A stretch of 64,000 nt of DNA from Flavobacteriaceae bacterium PS02293 (GTDB lineage: Bacteria; Bacteroidota; Bacteroidia; Flavobacteriales; Weeksellaceae). The position numbers were made by a program, and so were the translations under genes. The stretch is from positions 186,001-250,000 of the forward strand of contig JASCOV010000003.1 in assembly GCA_029960045.1 (NCBI GenBank), given 5' to 3'. Positions 1 through 8,559 of this stretch are shown here, piece after piece. The notes under the pieces were generated by a model. That model was not told the DNA's origin. It did not search any database and saw only the letters and a program-made list of their open reading frames with translations. Position 1 is the first letter of the stretch, and each line of letters starts with the position of its first letter.

Positions 1-897
1 CAGATTATTTTCCTGAAAATATATTTCTCCCAGCAAAAGGTAAGTATCAGAAAGTCCGAATTTGTTCTCAATACTTTGAAATGTTTCGTCTGCCTTCTGT
101 AAAAAACTTTTAGCAGAATCATATTGATTTTCAGAAATATAATATCGGGAATAGTTATTATAGAGTTCACCCAGACCTTTGGGATTTGGGAAAGCTTCAA
201 AAGCTTTCAGACTCTCATCAAAATATTGTTTTGCTTTAGCTTTCTGATTTTGTTTAAGGTAAATCAATCCGATATTGGATGCACTTACAGCTACTGCCGT
301 ATTTTTCTGTACTTTTTGAAGACTGTTTGCTTTCAGGAAATACTCCAAAGCTTTTTTTTCATCATCAATGGAATTATAAATCACGCCAATATTGTTATAA
401 ATCTTGGACAATTGAAGTTTGTTCCCGATACTTTCGTAGATTTTCATCGCACGGAAATCATATTCCAAAGCTTTTGCATATCTATTCTGTTCCATGTAAA
501 CATAGCCTTTGCTACCCAAGGTTTTTGCGAGAACTTCCTTTACTTCTTCTGAATTGATATTTTGTTTAATAAGAATCTTTTCCGAAGCATCAAAATTCTG
601 AATTGCTTTGTCATAATCCGTCAAAACAATATATGAAACTCCAATATTTTGGAAAGCTTTTGCTTCTTGGATTTTTTGATTACTTTTTCTGGAATTAATG
701 AGAGCAAGCTTTGCATATTTCTGCATCTCAGAAGGATCATAAGCTTGATAGGCTTCAGAAATTTGGTTCTGAAGCATTGTAATTTTGTCAAGTTCCTTCG
801 TTTTACTTAAAACCAACAACAGAGAATCTGGAGCTGATTTTTGTGCAGAATTGATGACAAAAAAGCAAAATAAGAGTAGCGTAAAAAGTGGTTTCAT
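1..897 (-). CDS. TPR-repeat secreted or sensor protein, 3' end outside window
   Basis: The reverse strand is open from an ATG at 895-897 to the window edge (299 codons, no stop). The protein starts with a hydrophobic signal peptide (MKPLFTLLLFCFFV...NSAQ). It continues as helical tetratricopeptide repeats, with motifs such as KAFQNIGVSY, ALEYDFRAMKIYE, KIYNNIGVIYNS, SASNIGLIYLKQN and ELYNNYSRYYIS. In Bacteroidota such N-terminal TPR arrays often precede a transmembrane helix and either a histidine kinase or a LuxR/AraC-type output domain. That part would lie outside the window, so the function stays open. A near-consensus promoter lies directly upstream. The TPR assignment is firm; the output is unknown. 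Confidence 0.85.
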   Translation of the reverse strand, partial: MKPLFTLLLFCFFVINSAQKSAPDSLLLVLSKTKELDKITMLQNQISEAYQAYDPSEMQKYAKLALINSRKSNQKIQEAKAFQNIGVSYIVLTDYDKAIQNFDASEKILIKQNINSEEVKEVLAKTLGSKGYVYMEQNRYAKALEYDFRAMKIYESIGNKLQLSKIYNNIGVIYNSIDDEKKALEYFLKANSLQKVQKNTAVAVSASNIGLIYLKQNQKAKAKQYFDESLKAFEAFPNPKGLGELYNNYSRYYISENQYDSAKSFLQKADETFQSIENKFGLSDTYLLLGEIYFQENNL

Positions 898-911
898 TTG
901 TGTTTCGGGCA

Positions 912-942
912 CAAAATTAAACTATTCCTTTGAAAATCAAAA
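912..942 (-). promoter_or_regulatory. Bacteroidota-type promoter of the TPR gene
   Basis: Read on the minus strand, TTTG (end of the box at 938-942) is followed after 18 bp by TAATTTTG (912-919), matching the TTTG-N19-TAnnTTTG promoter of Bacteroidota sigma factor. It lies 15 bp upstream of the ATG. Confidence 0.7.
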
Positions 943-1005
943 CTATAAATGAGAAATTACAGTATTTCAATTAGAATTTGATTTCAGATTGACATTTTAA
1001 TTCTC

Positions 1006-1013
1006 TAAATTTG
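1006..1013 (+). promoter_or_regulatory. TAnnTTTG box upstream of nadD
   Basis: TAAATTTG matches the -7 consensus and would start a transcript about 15 nt before the chosen TTG start of nadD. No good -33 box is seen at the expected distance. Confidence 0.45.
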
Positions 1014-1032
1014 GGATTCAAACTTTACAATT

Positions 1033-1623
1033 TTGGAAAACTCTAAGAAAATAGGACTTTTTTTCGGCTCGTTTAATCCTATTCATATTGGACATTTGAT
1101 CTTGGGAAATTACATTTTGGAAAATTCTGATATGGAAGAATTGTGGTTTGTGGTAAGTCCGCAAAATCCTTTCAAAGACAAAAAATCTTTGCTTAAAGAT
1201 CATAATCGTTTGGATATGGTCCAGTTGGCAATCAAAAACTATCCAAAAATGCGCGCTTCAAATGTCGAATTTTCCTTACCAGTTCCAAGTTACACGATTG
1301 ATACTTTGACTTATTTGAAAGAAAAATATCCAGATTATTCTTTCTCATTAATAATGGGTGAGGACAATCTGGGAAGCTTTCACAAATGGAAAAACTACGA
1401 ATTGCTTTTAGAAAAATATCAGATTATCGTTTATCCTAGAATTTTAGGTGAAGAAAAAAAAGCTGATTATTTACAACACGAGAATATTCATCAAATTAAT
1501 GCACCAATCATAGAACTTTCTGCAACGGAAATCCGAAATATGATAAAAGCTGGAAAAAACACAAGACCAATGTTGCCTCCCGAAGTTTTTGAATATTTGG
1601 ATGGTTCTTCTTTTTATAAATAA
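1033..1623 (+). CDS. nadD: Nicotinate-nucleotide adenylyltransferase
   Basis: NadD joins nicotinate mononucleotide and ATP to make deamido-NAD, the penultimate step of NAD synthesis, in the cytosol. The nucleotidyltransferase signature GSFNPIHIGH is at residues 13-22 and the C-terminal SATEIRNMIKAGK corresponds to the ISSTxIR motif. Length (196 aa) is normal for the family. The start is TTG: the frame is closed by a stop at 1006-1008 and contains no ATG before the conserved KKIGLFFGSF segment. It may be relevant that a large NAD/ADP-ribose operon lies 50 kb away, but nothing links the two directly. A TAnnTTTG box precedes the gene. Confidence 0.93.
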   Translation: MENSKKIGLFFGSFNPIHIGHLILGNYILENSDMEELWFVVSPQNPFKDKKSLLKDHNRLDMVQLAIKNYPKMRASNVEFSLPVPSYTIDTLTYLKEKYPDYSFSLIMGEDNLGSFHKWKNYELLLEKYQIIVYPRILGEEKKADYLQHENIHQINAPIIELSATEIRNMIKAGKNTRPMLPPEVFEYLDGSSFYK

Positions 1624-1630
1624 ATATCAG

Positions 1631-2236
1631 ATGAAAATAATTATTTCCCTAATTACTTTCCTGATATTTCAATCTTTCCTTTTTGCCCAAAACAAAGAAG
1701 TAAAGAAGATAAATTGTGATTCAATTTTTAATAAAAAAGGTTATTCTGTTTCTTTGGAATTTGACCCTAAAGACCAGATTATATTAAATGTATTGTTCAC
1801 TTTCTCAAAAAACATCAATGGAAAAGAAAAAATAATACATCAGGAAAAATTGCACAGTCAGTTTCAAAATGTTGAGTTCATAGATTTCAACGGCGATGGA
1901 ATTAAAGATATTTTGGTGGAAAACAGTTCTGATGTTAGAAGCAATTTGACTTACAATCTTTTCATTGTCGATTTAAAAAATCACAAATTGAGGAAAATTG
2001 AAGGTTTTGATGAAATTAAAAATCCAAACTATCTGGAAAAATACGACCTCATCGATTGTCTCGTAATGTCTGGCAGAAATTGGACAAGCTTTTATAAAAT
2101 CGAGAGAAACAAAGTCAAGGATTTTGGCTATATTGTAAGAGATGGCGAAGATGATAATGGAAAAGATTTGGAATATGATAAAAATTACGAGCTAACTTTA
2201 GCAAAAATTCTTAAATCTGAAAAAAAGAAAAAATGA
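1631..2236 (+). CDS. Small secreted protein with a VCBS/FG-GAP-like calcium loop
   Basis: I start this 201-residue protein at ATG 1631, where a clear signal peptide begins (MKIIISLITFLIFQSFLFAQ). An upstream in-frame ATG at 1589 lies inside nadD and would place the signal peptide internally. The segment FIDFNGDGIKDILVENSS resembles the acidic loop of VCBS/FG-GAP repeats, which bind calcium in secreted proteins. The rest is not recognised. The C-terminus is lysine-rich. Its stop codon overlaps the ATG of the next gene by 4 bp, so the two are probably translated together. Confidence 0.8.
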   Translation: MKIIISLITFLIFQSFLFAQNKEVKKINCDSIFNKKGYSVSLEFDPKDQIILNVLFTFSKNINGKEKIIHQEKLHSQFQNVEFIDFNGDGIKDILVENSSDVRSNLTYNLFIVDLKNHKLRKIEGFDEIKNPNYLEKYDLIDCLVMSGRNWTSFYKIERNKVKDFGYIVRDGEDDNGKDLEYDKNYELTLAKILKSEKKKK

Positions 2237-2574
2237 ACCTTATCGAAAAATATTACTCAAAATATCCGGAAGAAAAACTCATCAAATGGTTTAAGCAGAT
2301 TTGCTTTTTAGAAGCGGCTTCTTGGCTTTTCCTTTTCACAGCAATGGTTTGGATTCGCCTTGAGCCAGAAGGACTTTTCGCCATTATTTACATCAGTACC
2401 ATTGGAAGCATTCACGGATTGTTTTTTACACTTTACCTTATCTTTCTTCCAGCGATTAGAAAAATATATGATTGGGATGATGAAGATTCGATTTTTGCGT
2501 TGTGTGGTGCTTTTTTTCCTTTTGCAACGATTTGGGTTGATAAGAAATTAGCTCGAAAAAATAGAAATGCGTGA
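2233..2574 (+). CDS. DUF3817 family small membrane protein
   Basis: A 113-residue protein with three hydrophobic segments (about residues 23-45, 50-75 and 87-105). The pattern LEAASWLFLF...YISTIGSIHGLFFTLYL...GAFFPFATIWVDKKL is typical of DUF3817, a family of three-helix integral membrane proteins with no established biochemical role. The initial soluble stretch (IEKYYSKYPEEKLIKWFKQI) precedes the first helix. The ATG overlaps the stop of the upstream gene by 4 bp. I can support the family and the membrane location, not a function. Confidence 0.85.
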   Translation: MNLIEKYYSKYPEEKLIKWFKQICFLEAASWLFLFTAMVWIRLEPEGLFAIIYISTIGSIHGLFFTLYLIFLPAIRKIYDWDDEDSIFALCGAFFPFATIWVDKKLARKNRNA

Positions 2575-2675
2575 TGAATATCAATGAGGAAAATTCTCTA
2601 TTTGAAATTAAACTTAATAACTTTAAAACATGAAATCGCTTTTGGTAAATTTAAAAAACAAATAGACATCTACTT

Positions 2676-3674
2676 ATGAAAATCACCTTCTTCTCTTCCA
2701 AACCTTACGACAAGGAATTTTTTGACAAAGCGAATCAGCAATTCAATTTTGAATTAGATTATTTTGAAACGCATCTTGGTCCACACGTTCTCAATCTCAT
2801 AGACCATTCTGATGCTGTTTGCGCCTTCGTAAATGACAAACTGAATGCAGAAGTTCTGGAATCACTCGCAAGCAAAGGTGTAAAATATCTTGCGTTGCGT
2901 TGTGCTGGTTTCAATAATGTGGATTTGGAAACTGCGAAACGTCTTGGAATAAGAGTTTCCAGAGTTCCGGCTTATTCTCCGGAAGCTGTTGCGGAACACG
3001 CAATGACAATGATTCTCACTCTGAACAGAAAAACACATAAAGCTTATAACCGAGTTCGTGAACAGAATTTTGCTTTGAATGGATTAATGGGTTTTAATCT
3101 TTATCAGAAAACAATCGGAGTGATTGGAACTGGAAATATCGGAGCGGCTTTTGCAAAAATCGCGAAAGGATTTGGAGCGAGAGTTTTAGCTTTTGATATC
3201 ACCGAAAATCAAGAACTTAAACAACTGGGAATCGAATATGTTTCTCAGGAGCAATTACTTTCGGAATCTGATATAGTTTCGCTTCATTGTCCATTGATGG
3301 AATCTACACATCATTTGATTAATGAAGATTCAATTAAAAAAATGAAGCAAAATGTAATGATTATCAATACAAGCCGAGGTGGATTAATTGATACAAAAGC
3401 TGTAATCAATGGACTGAAATCCAAACATATCGGTTATCTCGGGATTGATGTTTATGAGCAGGAAGAAAAATTATTTTTCCGAGACCTTTCTCATACGATT
3501 ATTGAAGATGACACAATCCAAAGACTGATGAGTTTCCCAAATGTTTTGGTAACGGCGCATCAGGCTTTTTTCACTCAAGAAGCACTTGAGCAAATTGCCA
3601 CTTCTACCCTAACAAGTCTTTCTCACTTCGAAAAGAATGAAGAATTTGAAAATCCGAATGCTGTTTTGATTTAA
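2676..3674 (+). CDS. ldhA: D-lactate dehydrogenase (2-hydroxyacid dehydrogenase)
   Basis: This NAD-dependent enzyme reduces pyruvate to D-lactate in the cytosol. The length (332 aa) and sequence resemble fermentative LdhA. The Rossmann motif GTGNIG is at 151-156. The catalytic arginine is R234 (NTSRGGLID), the glutamate E263 (DVYEQE) and the acid/base histidine H295 (TAHQAFF). The LdhA-specific EKLFF insert after the catalytic glutamate is present, which favours LdhA over other members of the D-2-hydroxyacid dehydrogenase family. The gene stands alone and ends at a strong hairpin terminator. Confidence 0.93.
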   Translation: MKITFFSSKPYDKEFFDKANQQFNFELDYFETHLGPHVLNLIDHSDAVCAFVNDKLNAEVLESLASKGVKYLALRCAGFNNVDLETAKRLGIRVSRVPAYSPEAVAEHAMTMILTLNRKTHKAYNRVREQNFALNGLMGFNLYQKTIGVIGTGNIGAAFAKIAKGFGARVLAFDITENQELKQLGIEYVSQEQLLSESDIVSLHCPLMESTHHLINEDSIKKMKQNVMIINTSRGGLIDTKAVINGLKSKHIGYLGIDVYEQEEKLFFRDLSHTIIEDDTIQRLMSFPNVLVTAHQAFFTQEALEQIATSTLTSLSHFEKNEEFENPNAVLI

Positions 3675-3725
3675 AAAAAATAAAATAAAACCTTAAAATT
3701 CCATATCTGAACTTTCAGATAATGA

Positions 3726-3756
3726 AGCCATTGTAATTTTTACAGTGGCTTTTTTC
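3726..3756 (+). terminator. Intrinsic terminator of ldhA
   Basis: An 11-bp stem (3726-3736 with 3740-3750, one G-T pair) with a TTT loop is followed by six T residues. Confidence 0.85.
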
Positions 3757-3781
3757 ATTTTTATTTCATTTTGGATGTAAC

Positions 3782-3839
3782 AAATTTCAATTATCGATTG
3801 TCTTACATTTATACGATTGAAATTTTTACAATTGATAAT
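3782..3839. repeat. Two overlapping inverted repeats upstream of the barrel operon
   Basis: AAATTTCAAT (3782-3791) is perfectly inverted at 3816-3825. A second pair, ATTATCGATTGT (3790-3801) and ACAATTGATAAT (3828-3839), matches at 11 of 12 positions. The two dyads interleave, so they cannot form as hairpins together. They lie 45-125 bp upstream of the probable promoter at 3883-3914. Confidence 0.6.
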
Positions 3840-3882
3840 CAACTTGTTAAATCAATAAATTAATTTTATTTACTACTTTGTA

Positions 3883-3914
3883 TTGCATAATACTAATTTT
3901 AATATATATCTTTG
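3883..3914 (+). promoter_or_regulatory. Promoter of the tandem barrel genes
   Basis: TATCTTTG (3907-3914) fits the TAnnTTTG consensus, with TTG at 3883-3885, 21 bp upstream. It would give a leader of about 35 nt. Confidence 0.6.
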
Positions 3915-3951
3915 CAATGTTAAATATTAGCAATAACAAAATACTTTAGCT

Positions 3952-6168
3952 ATGAAAACTAAAATACTAATCGCAGTTATCTTTTTCTCAGGAATGATTT
4001 CCGCACAACAACAAGCTCAAAAAAACGCAGAACAGATAAAAAATATTGAAGAAGTAAAACTTAGCAAAAAAGTTTTCGTGAAAAAATCTGACAGATTTGT
4101 TTATGATGTCGCCTCTTCTCCAGTTGCAAAAGGAACCAATTCATTTAATCTTTTACAACAAACACCAATGTTGTCCAGCACAGATGGAAAGACTTTCAAA
4201 ATAATGGGAAAATCCAGCGTTGTTTTTTACATCAATGGTAAAAGAACTCTGATGGATGCAGAAGCTATCACGGAAATGCTAAAAAATACACCTTCAGAAA
4301 ATATTCAGAGAATAGAAGTTGTAACAGTTCCAGGAAGCGAGTTCCAAGTTGAAGCAAATGAAGGCGTTGTAAACATCGTAATGAAAAAAAGCAAAACGAA
4401 CGGCTACAACGGAACTTTGAAAATGAATAACAGCCAGAGTTTTTATAACAATCCTTCTTCGGGTGTTGCTTTCAACCTTAGACAAAACAAATGGTCTTTC
4501 AATTCCAACTTCAATATGGGAAGCTACAGAGAAAGAGAGAAATATACGCTTTCCAACGGAGATGCTACTTTCAGAAATGATTCTTACGGAACGATGGACG
4601 ACCCAAACAAAAACTACGGAGGAAGTATCAATATCGATTATGAAATCAATAAAAATCAAAATCTTGGATTCAGTTATAATATGCGATATAACAAGAGTTT
4701 CGGTTCTGTGTTGGATATGACGAATTATGAAGACGGAATATTATCAAATAACACTATAAACCGAGAAGATGCGCAAACGAGAAATCACAATTTCAATCTG
4801 AATTACGAAATTAAAACCGATACTCTTGGAAGTAAATTAACTTCAAACATTTCTTATTTGTGGTTTAATAGAGACAAAAAAAGTATTGGCGAGACTTTTC
4901 CACTAACTCAAGATGGTAAATACAGTGCTTTCAAACAAGCTGTTCCTCAGATTATCAATAATTACGCTGCGAACATAGATTACATCAAGAAATTTAGAAA
5001 TGAAAGCACTTTCGCAATCGGAACAAGCTACAACTTTACCAATACAGACAGTGATACAAGACAGGATGATTTCGTAGGAAATGATTTCGTTAATAATACC
5101 AATCTTTCCAATCACTTCATTTATAAAGAAAATATCATTGGCGTTTATGCAACTTACGAAAGAAAATTCTCTGATAAATTCACTGGAAAAATAGGAACAA
5201 GACTAGAAGCTACAATTAGTTCCGGTGATGTTGTAGGAAAATCTGATATCGGTTTTGAGAGAAACTATAACAACCTATTGCCTTATGCAACTTTGAATTA
5301 TGCCATTAATGAAAATCATAATATCAGCTATAGTTTTTCAAGCAGAGTGAGAAGACCTGGGTTTGGACAGTTGAATCCTTCCAGAACTTACTTCACACCA
5401 ACCAATTATATTCAGAATAATCCTTTTATGCAGGCTTCGAGAAATTATAATCAGGAAATCAATTATATGTTCAAGAATGCTTTCTATGCTAATGTGAGTT
5501 TCAACTTTGCAGAAAATGCTTACGGACAGCTTCCATTACAAGGAAAAATGATTGACAATGCAACTGGCGAGGAAACCAAATTCTTAAGATACATCAGAAC
5601 CAATTATGGTAACAACAAACAATTGGGATTGACTTTGGGAATGAACAAAGCTTGGTTTGGTGACATCTGGACAACTAATTATTCTGCCAATTTCGAATAT
5701 GCTACAATCTCTGGAGGTGTAACGAAAGACCCAACTTCACAACCAATAGAAGGATTCACAGAGATATTACAGCCTTATACAATTGATGTAAAAACTTTGA
5801 ATATGTTCTTTCAAGCTAACAATATGCTAAGATTATCTGCTAAAAAAGATTGGTATTTGGGTGTGAATTACTGGATGATGCCGTCAAGAGAAATGGAAAT
5901 TGGAAAACTTCACACACAACAGAGTTTCGATGTGAACATCAAGAAAATAATGGGGAATTTCACATTCCTAATAGAAGTGAATGACATTTTCAATCAAAAT
6001 ATCGATGACATCAGAACTGTACAATCCAACGGAAGTTTCAATAATGTGAGAAGTTTCCAATACAGAAGAGAATTCAATGTGAATGTGACGTACAACTTCG
6101 GAAATCAGAAACTGAAAAAAGCCAGAGAAGTGAAATCTGCTAACGATGCCATCCGCTCTAGAACTTAA
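3952..6168 (+). CDS. Outer-membrane beta-barrel receptor, TonB-receptor-like (copy 1)
   Basis: A 738-residue outer-membrane protein with a signal peptide (MKTKILIAVIFFSGMISAQ). It has a plug-like domain at roughly 35-150 (DRFVYDV...LLQQTPM...YINGKR...VVTVPGSEFQVEANEGVVNIVMKK) and a long barrel of alternating polar and aromatic strands, ending near EFNVNVTYNFGNQKL. This matches the Bacteroidota 'outer membrane beta-barrel protein' family, TonB-dependent-receptor relatives. It has no N-terminal carboxypeptidase-regulatory-like domain. The substrate is unknown, and no SusD-like lipoprotein or enzyme sits next to it. A paralogue follows 36 bp downstream in the same orientation, probably in the same transcript. 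Confidence 0.88.
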   Translation: MKTKILIAVIFFSGMISAQQQAQKNAEQIKNIEEVKLSKKVFVKKSDRFVYDVASSPVAKGTNSFNLLQQTPMLSSTDGKTFKIMGKSSVVFYINGKRTLMDAEAITEMLKNTPSENIQRIEVVTVPGSEFQVEANEGVVNIVMKKSKTNGYNGTLKMNNSQSFYNNPSSGVAFNLRQNKWSFNSNFNMGSYREREKYTLSNGDATFRNDSYGTMDDPNKNYGGSINIDYEINKNQNLGFSYNMRYNKSFGSVLDMTNYEDGILSNNTINREDAQTRNHNFNLNYEIKTDTLGSKLTSNISYLWFNRDKKSIGETFPLTQDGKYSAFKQAVPQIINNYAANIDYIKKFRNESTFAIGTSYNFTNTDSDTRQDDFVGNDFVNNTNLSNHFIYKENIIGVYATYERKFSDKFTGKIGTRLEATISSGDVVGKSDIGFERNYNNLLPYATLNYAINENHNISYSFSSRVRRPGFGQLNPSRTYFTPTNYIQNNPFMQASRNYNQEINYMFKNAFYANVSFNFAENAYGQLPLQGKMIDNATGEETKFLRYIRTNYGNNKQLGLTLGMNKAWFGDIWTTNYSANFEYATISGGVTKDPTSQPIEGFTEILQPYTIDVKTLNMFFQANNMLRLSAKKDWYLGVNYWMMPSREMEIGKLHTQQSFDVNIKKIMGNFTFLIEVNDIFNQNIDDIRTVQSNGSFNNVRSFQYRREFNVNVTYNFGNQKLKKAREVKSANDAIRSRT

Positions 6169-6204
6169 TCAAACAATAAATCTCTCAACTCTAAAAAATA
6201 AATT

Positions 6205-8490
6205 ATGAAAGCCAAAACTCTCATCGCTGCGCTTTTCTTCTCAGGATTAATCTACGCTCAGGAATCTAAGAAAGATACAGCGACCACCAAAAATATAGAA
6301 GCTGTTACCTTAACCAAACAAGTCTTCAAAAAACAAAGTGACCGTTTCGTTTATGATGTTGCAGCTTCGCCAGTTGCTAAAGGAAACACCGCTTTTAATA
6401 TCTTGAAACAAACACCACTTGTTTCTTCAACAGATGATAAAACTTTGAAAATCATTGGAAAAAACAACGCTGTGATTTTCATTAATGGAAGAAAAACCAA
6501 TATGGATGCAGAGTCATTAACTCAATTCCTGAAAAATACTCCAGCAGAAAATATTCAGAAAATTGAAGTAATTACTCTTCCTGGAAGTGAATATCAGGTT
6601 GAATCTTCTGACGGAATCATCAATATCGTTCTAAAGAAAAAAATGACCGATGGACTGAACGGAAATATGAGAATGGGGAATTCCCAAAGTTATTACAACT
6701 CTTCTTATGCAAGTCTTTCTTTGAATTACAGAAAAGATAAGCTGGGAATCAGTTCCAACATCAATACAAGTCAAAATATTCAGGAACAATATTATATTTT
6801 GAAAAATGGAACGTCGACTTCCAGCAACCAGTCGGAAGGTAGAGTGACAGACCCAAACAAAAATCTTGGAGGTTACCTAAACATCGATTATCAATTGAAT
6901 GACAATAGCAATTTGGCTTTGACGTGGAACTCCTGGGCAAACAGAAGCTATGGTTCGACTTCTAATCTCTTCAACACAGTAACTGGTCTAAAAGATGGTA
7001 TTGAATCCACAAGTTATAACTATACTAAAAACCTTGAAAACTCTCGTTCGTATAACAATTCATTTAACTTGAATTACGAATTAAAGACAGACACTCTTGG
7101 AAGTAAATTAAATTTGAACGCTGCTTATCTGCATTACAAACGTTTTCAAAATGCTGATAACAGAACATTCAGGTCTGATATGTTTCAGAACTTAAATAGT
7201 TTACAAGTACAAATCACACAAAACACGCCTCAGGTTATCAATAATTTTTCTTTCTTAGGTGATTACATCAAGAAATTTAAAAATGATTTCACTGTTTCTG
7301 TTGGTGGGAATTATAACAAAACCAAAACAGATAACGATACCCAAAACATAACTTCGTATTATGACGAAAATGACAATCTTGCAGAATATGATGATGCTGG
7401 AAATGTGATTGTTACAAATCCGGTTTTCAATCCAAATCACTTTATCTACGATGAGAATATCTACGGAGTTTATTTGACGCTTGAAAAAAAATTCTCTGAT
7501 AAATTCTCCGGGAAAATCGGTTCTAGATATGAAATCACAAAAAGTGTCGGAACATCCGATAATTCTGAAAATCCTGCTCTGAACAGATTTGAGAGAAATT
7601 ACAATAACTTTTTGCCTTACATCAGTCTGAATTATGGTATTAATGACAAAAACAATATCTCTTACGCCTTCTCCAGCAGAATGAGAAGACCAAGTTTCTG
7701 GGAACTGAATCCTGTCAAAAATTACCTGACAGATGTGAATTACACTCAGAATAATCCTTTCGTAAAAGCAGCTTCGGTCTATACCAATGAGTTGACGTAT
7801 ATGTTCAAGAATTCTTATTTCTTGATTCTGAATCACTCTTATACAAAAGATGTCATCACGCAGGTTTCTTTAATCGGAGCTCCAGTTTCTCCAACCGGAA
7901 CAGTTGGACAAGACCAATTGCGATACATCAGAACCAATTTTGGAGACAAACAGGAAATGTCTGCTATGATAGGAATGCAGAAGTCATTTTTCAAACAATA
8001 TCTGACAACCAATTTCAATATCGGAATGCAGAGAAATATCAATAATGGTTTCCTAAATACCGACCCAATTACAGGCGACGTTTTCCCAGCTTATGTGAAC
8101 AAAATCAAATCTAACAGTTTATTGATTCAAACCAATAATACAGTAAGACTTGACAAAAAGAAAACCTGGTTCCTTGGCGTAAACTATTGGTATGTTGACA
8201 ATCAGCAAATAGAATTGGGACAGCTTAAATCATTGATGAGTCTGGATGCCAACATCAAAAAAGTTTGGAACGATTGGACATTTGCTTTAGAAATCTATGA
8301 TATCTTGAAAACAAATAAAGTAGAAATCAGCGATTATTCCCAAGCTGACGGAAAATACAATTACATCAATCAAAATCAATATAACCAAAGTGTGAATTTC
8401 AGTATCACTTATAATTTCGGAAACAAGAAAGTTCAGAAAATAAGAGATATCAGCAGCGCAGACAAAGACATTAAAAACCGCACCAGATAA
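6205..8490 (+). CDS. Outer-membrane beta-barrel receptor, TonB-receptor-like (copy 2)
   Basis: This is a 761-residue paralogue of the preceding gene, and the two align throughout. Shared segments include DRFVYDVA(A/S)SPVAKG, the DGTVNIV-like plug end, KTDTLGSKLN, FSDKF(S/T)GKIG, NQNNPF-like loops and RYIRTN(F/Y)G. The signal peptide is MKAKTLIAALFFSGLIYAQ. Insertions in the barrel loops, for example around residues 385-410 (acidic DENDNLAEYDDAG), suggest a different ligand or surface. Both genes end in a charged tail with a terminal Arg-Thr(-Arg). The pair probably arose by tandem duplication followed by divergence. It is followed by a strong terminator. Confidence 0.88.
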   Translation: MKAKTLIAALFFSGLIYAQESKKDTATTKNIEAVTLTKQVFKKQSDRFVYDVAASPVAKGNTAFNILKQTPLVSSTDDKTLKIIGKNNAVIFINGRKTNMDAESLTQFLKNTPAENIQKIEVITLPGSEYQVESSDGIINIVLKKKMTDGLNGNMRMGNSQSYYNSSYASLSLNYRKDKLGISSNINTSQNIQEQYYILKNGTSTSSNQSEGRVTDPNKNLGGYLNIDYQLNDNSNLALTWNSWANRSYGSTSNLFNTVTGLKDGIESTSYNYTKNLENSRSYNNSFNLNYELKTDTLGSKLNLNAAYLHYKRFQNADNRTFRSDMFQNLNSLQVQITQNTPQVINNFSFLGDYIKKFKNDFTVSVGGNYNKTKTDNDTQNITSYYDENDNLAEYDDAGNVIVTNPVFNPNHFIYDENIYGVYLTLEKKFSDKFSGKIGSRYEITKSVGTSDNSENPALNRFERNYNNFLPYISLNYGINDKNNISYAFSSRMRRPSFWELNPVKNYLTDVNYTQNNPFVKAASVYTNELTYMFKNSYFLILNHSYTKDVITQVSLIGAPVSPTGTVGQDQLRYIRTNFGDKQEMSAMIGMQKSFFKQYLTTNFNIGMQRNINNGFLNTDPITGDVFPAYVNKIKSNSLLIQTNNTVRLDKKKTWFLGVNYWYVDNQQIELGQLKSLMSLDANIKKVWNDWTFALEIYDILKTNKVEISDYSQADGKYNYINQNQYNQSVNFSITYNFGNKKVQKIRDISSADKDIKNRTR

Positions 8491-8527
8491 ACGTTCATTA
8501 TATATTAAATCAAATTTTTCAATGAAG

Positions 8528-8559
8528 CTCCCGATATTGGTTATTCGGGAGTTTTTTTA
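8528..8559 (+). terminator. Terminator of the barrel gene pair
   Basis: CTCCCGA (8528-8534) pairs with TCGGGAG (8545-8551) and is followed by eight T residues. It overlaps the stop codon of the convergent gene at 8557. Confidence 0.85.

Noticed and set aside
124..552. Plus-strand frame over the left-edge TPR gene
   Set aside because: The minus strand has a signal peptide, TPR motifs and a promoter; the plus frame is a shadow.
7255..7836. Long antisense frame (about 190 codons) inside the second barrel gene
   Set aside because: The barrel gene is unmistakable on the other strand; the antisense product is Ile/Val/Phe-rich as expected from complementing beta-strand codons and has no promoter.
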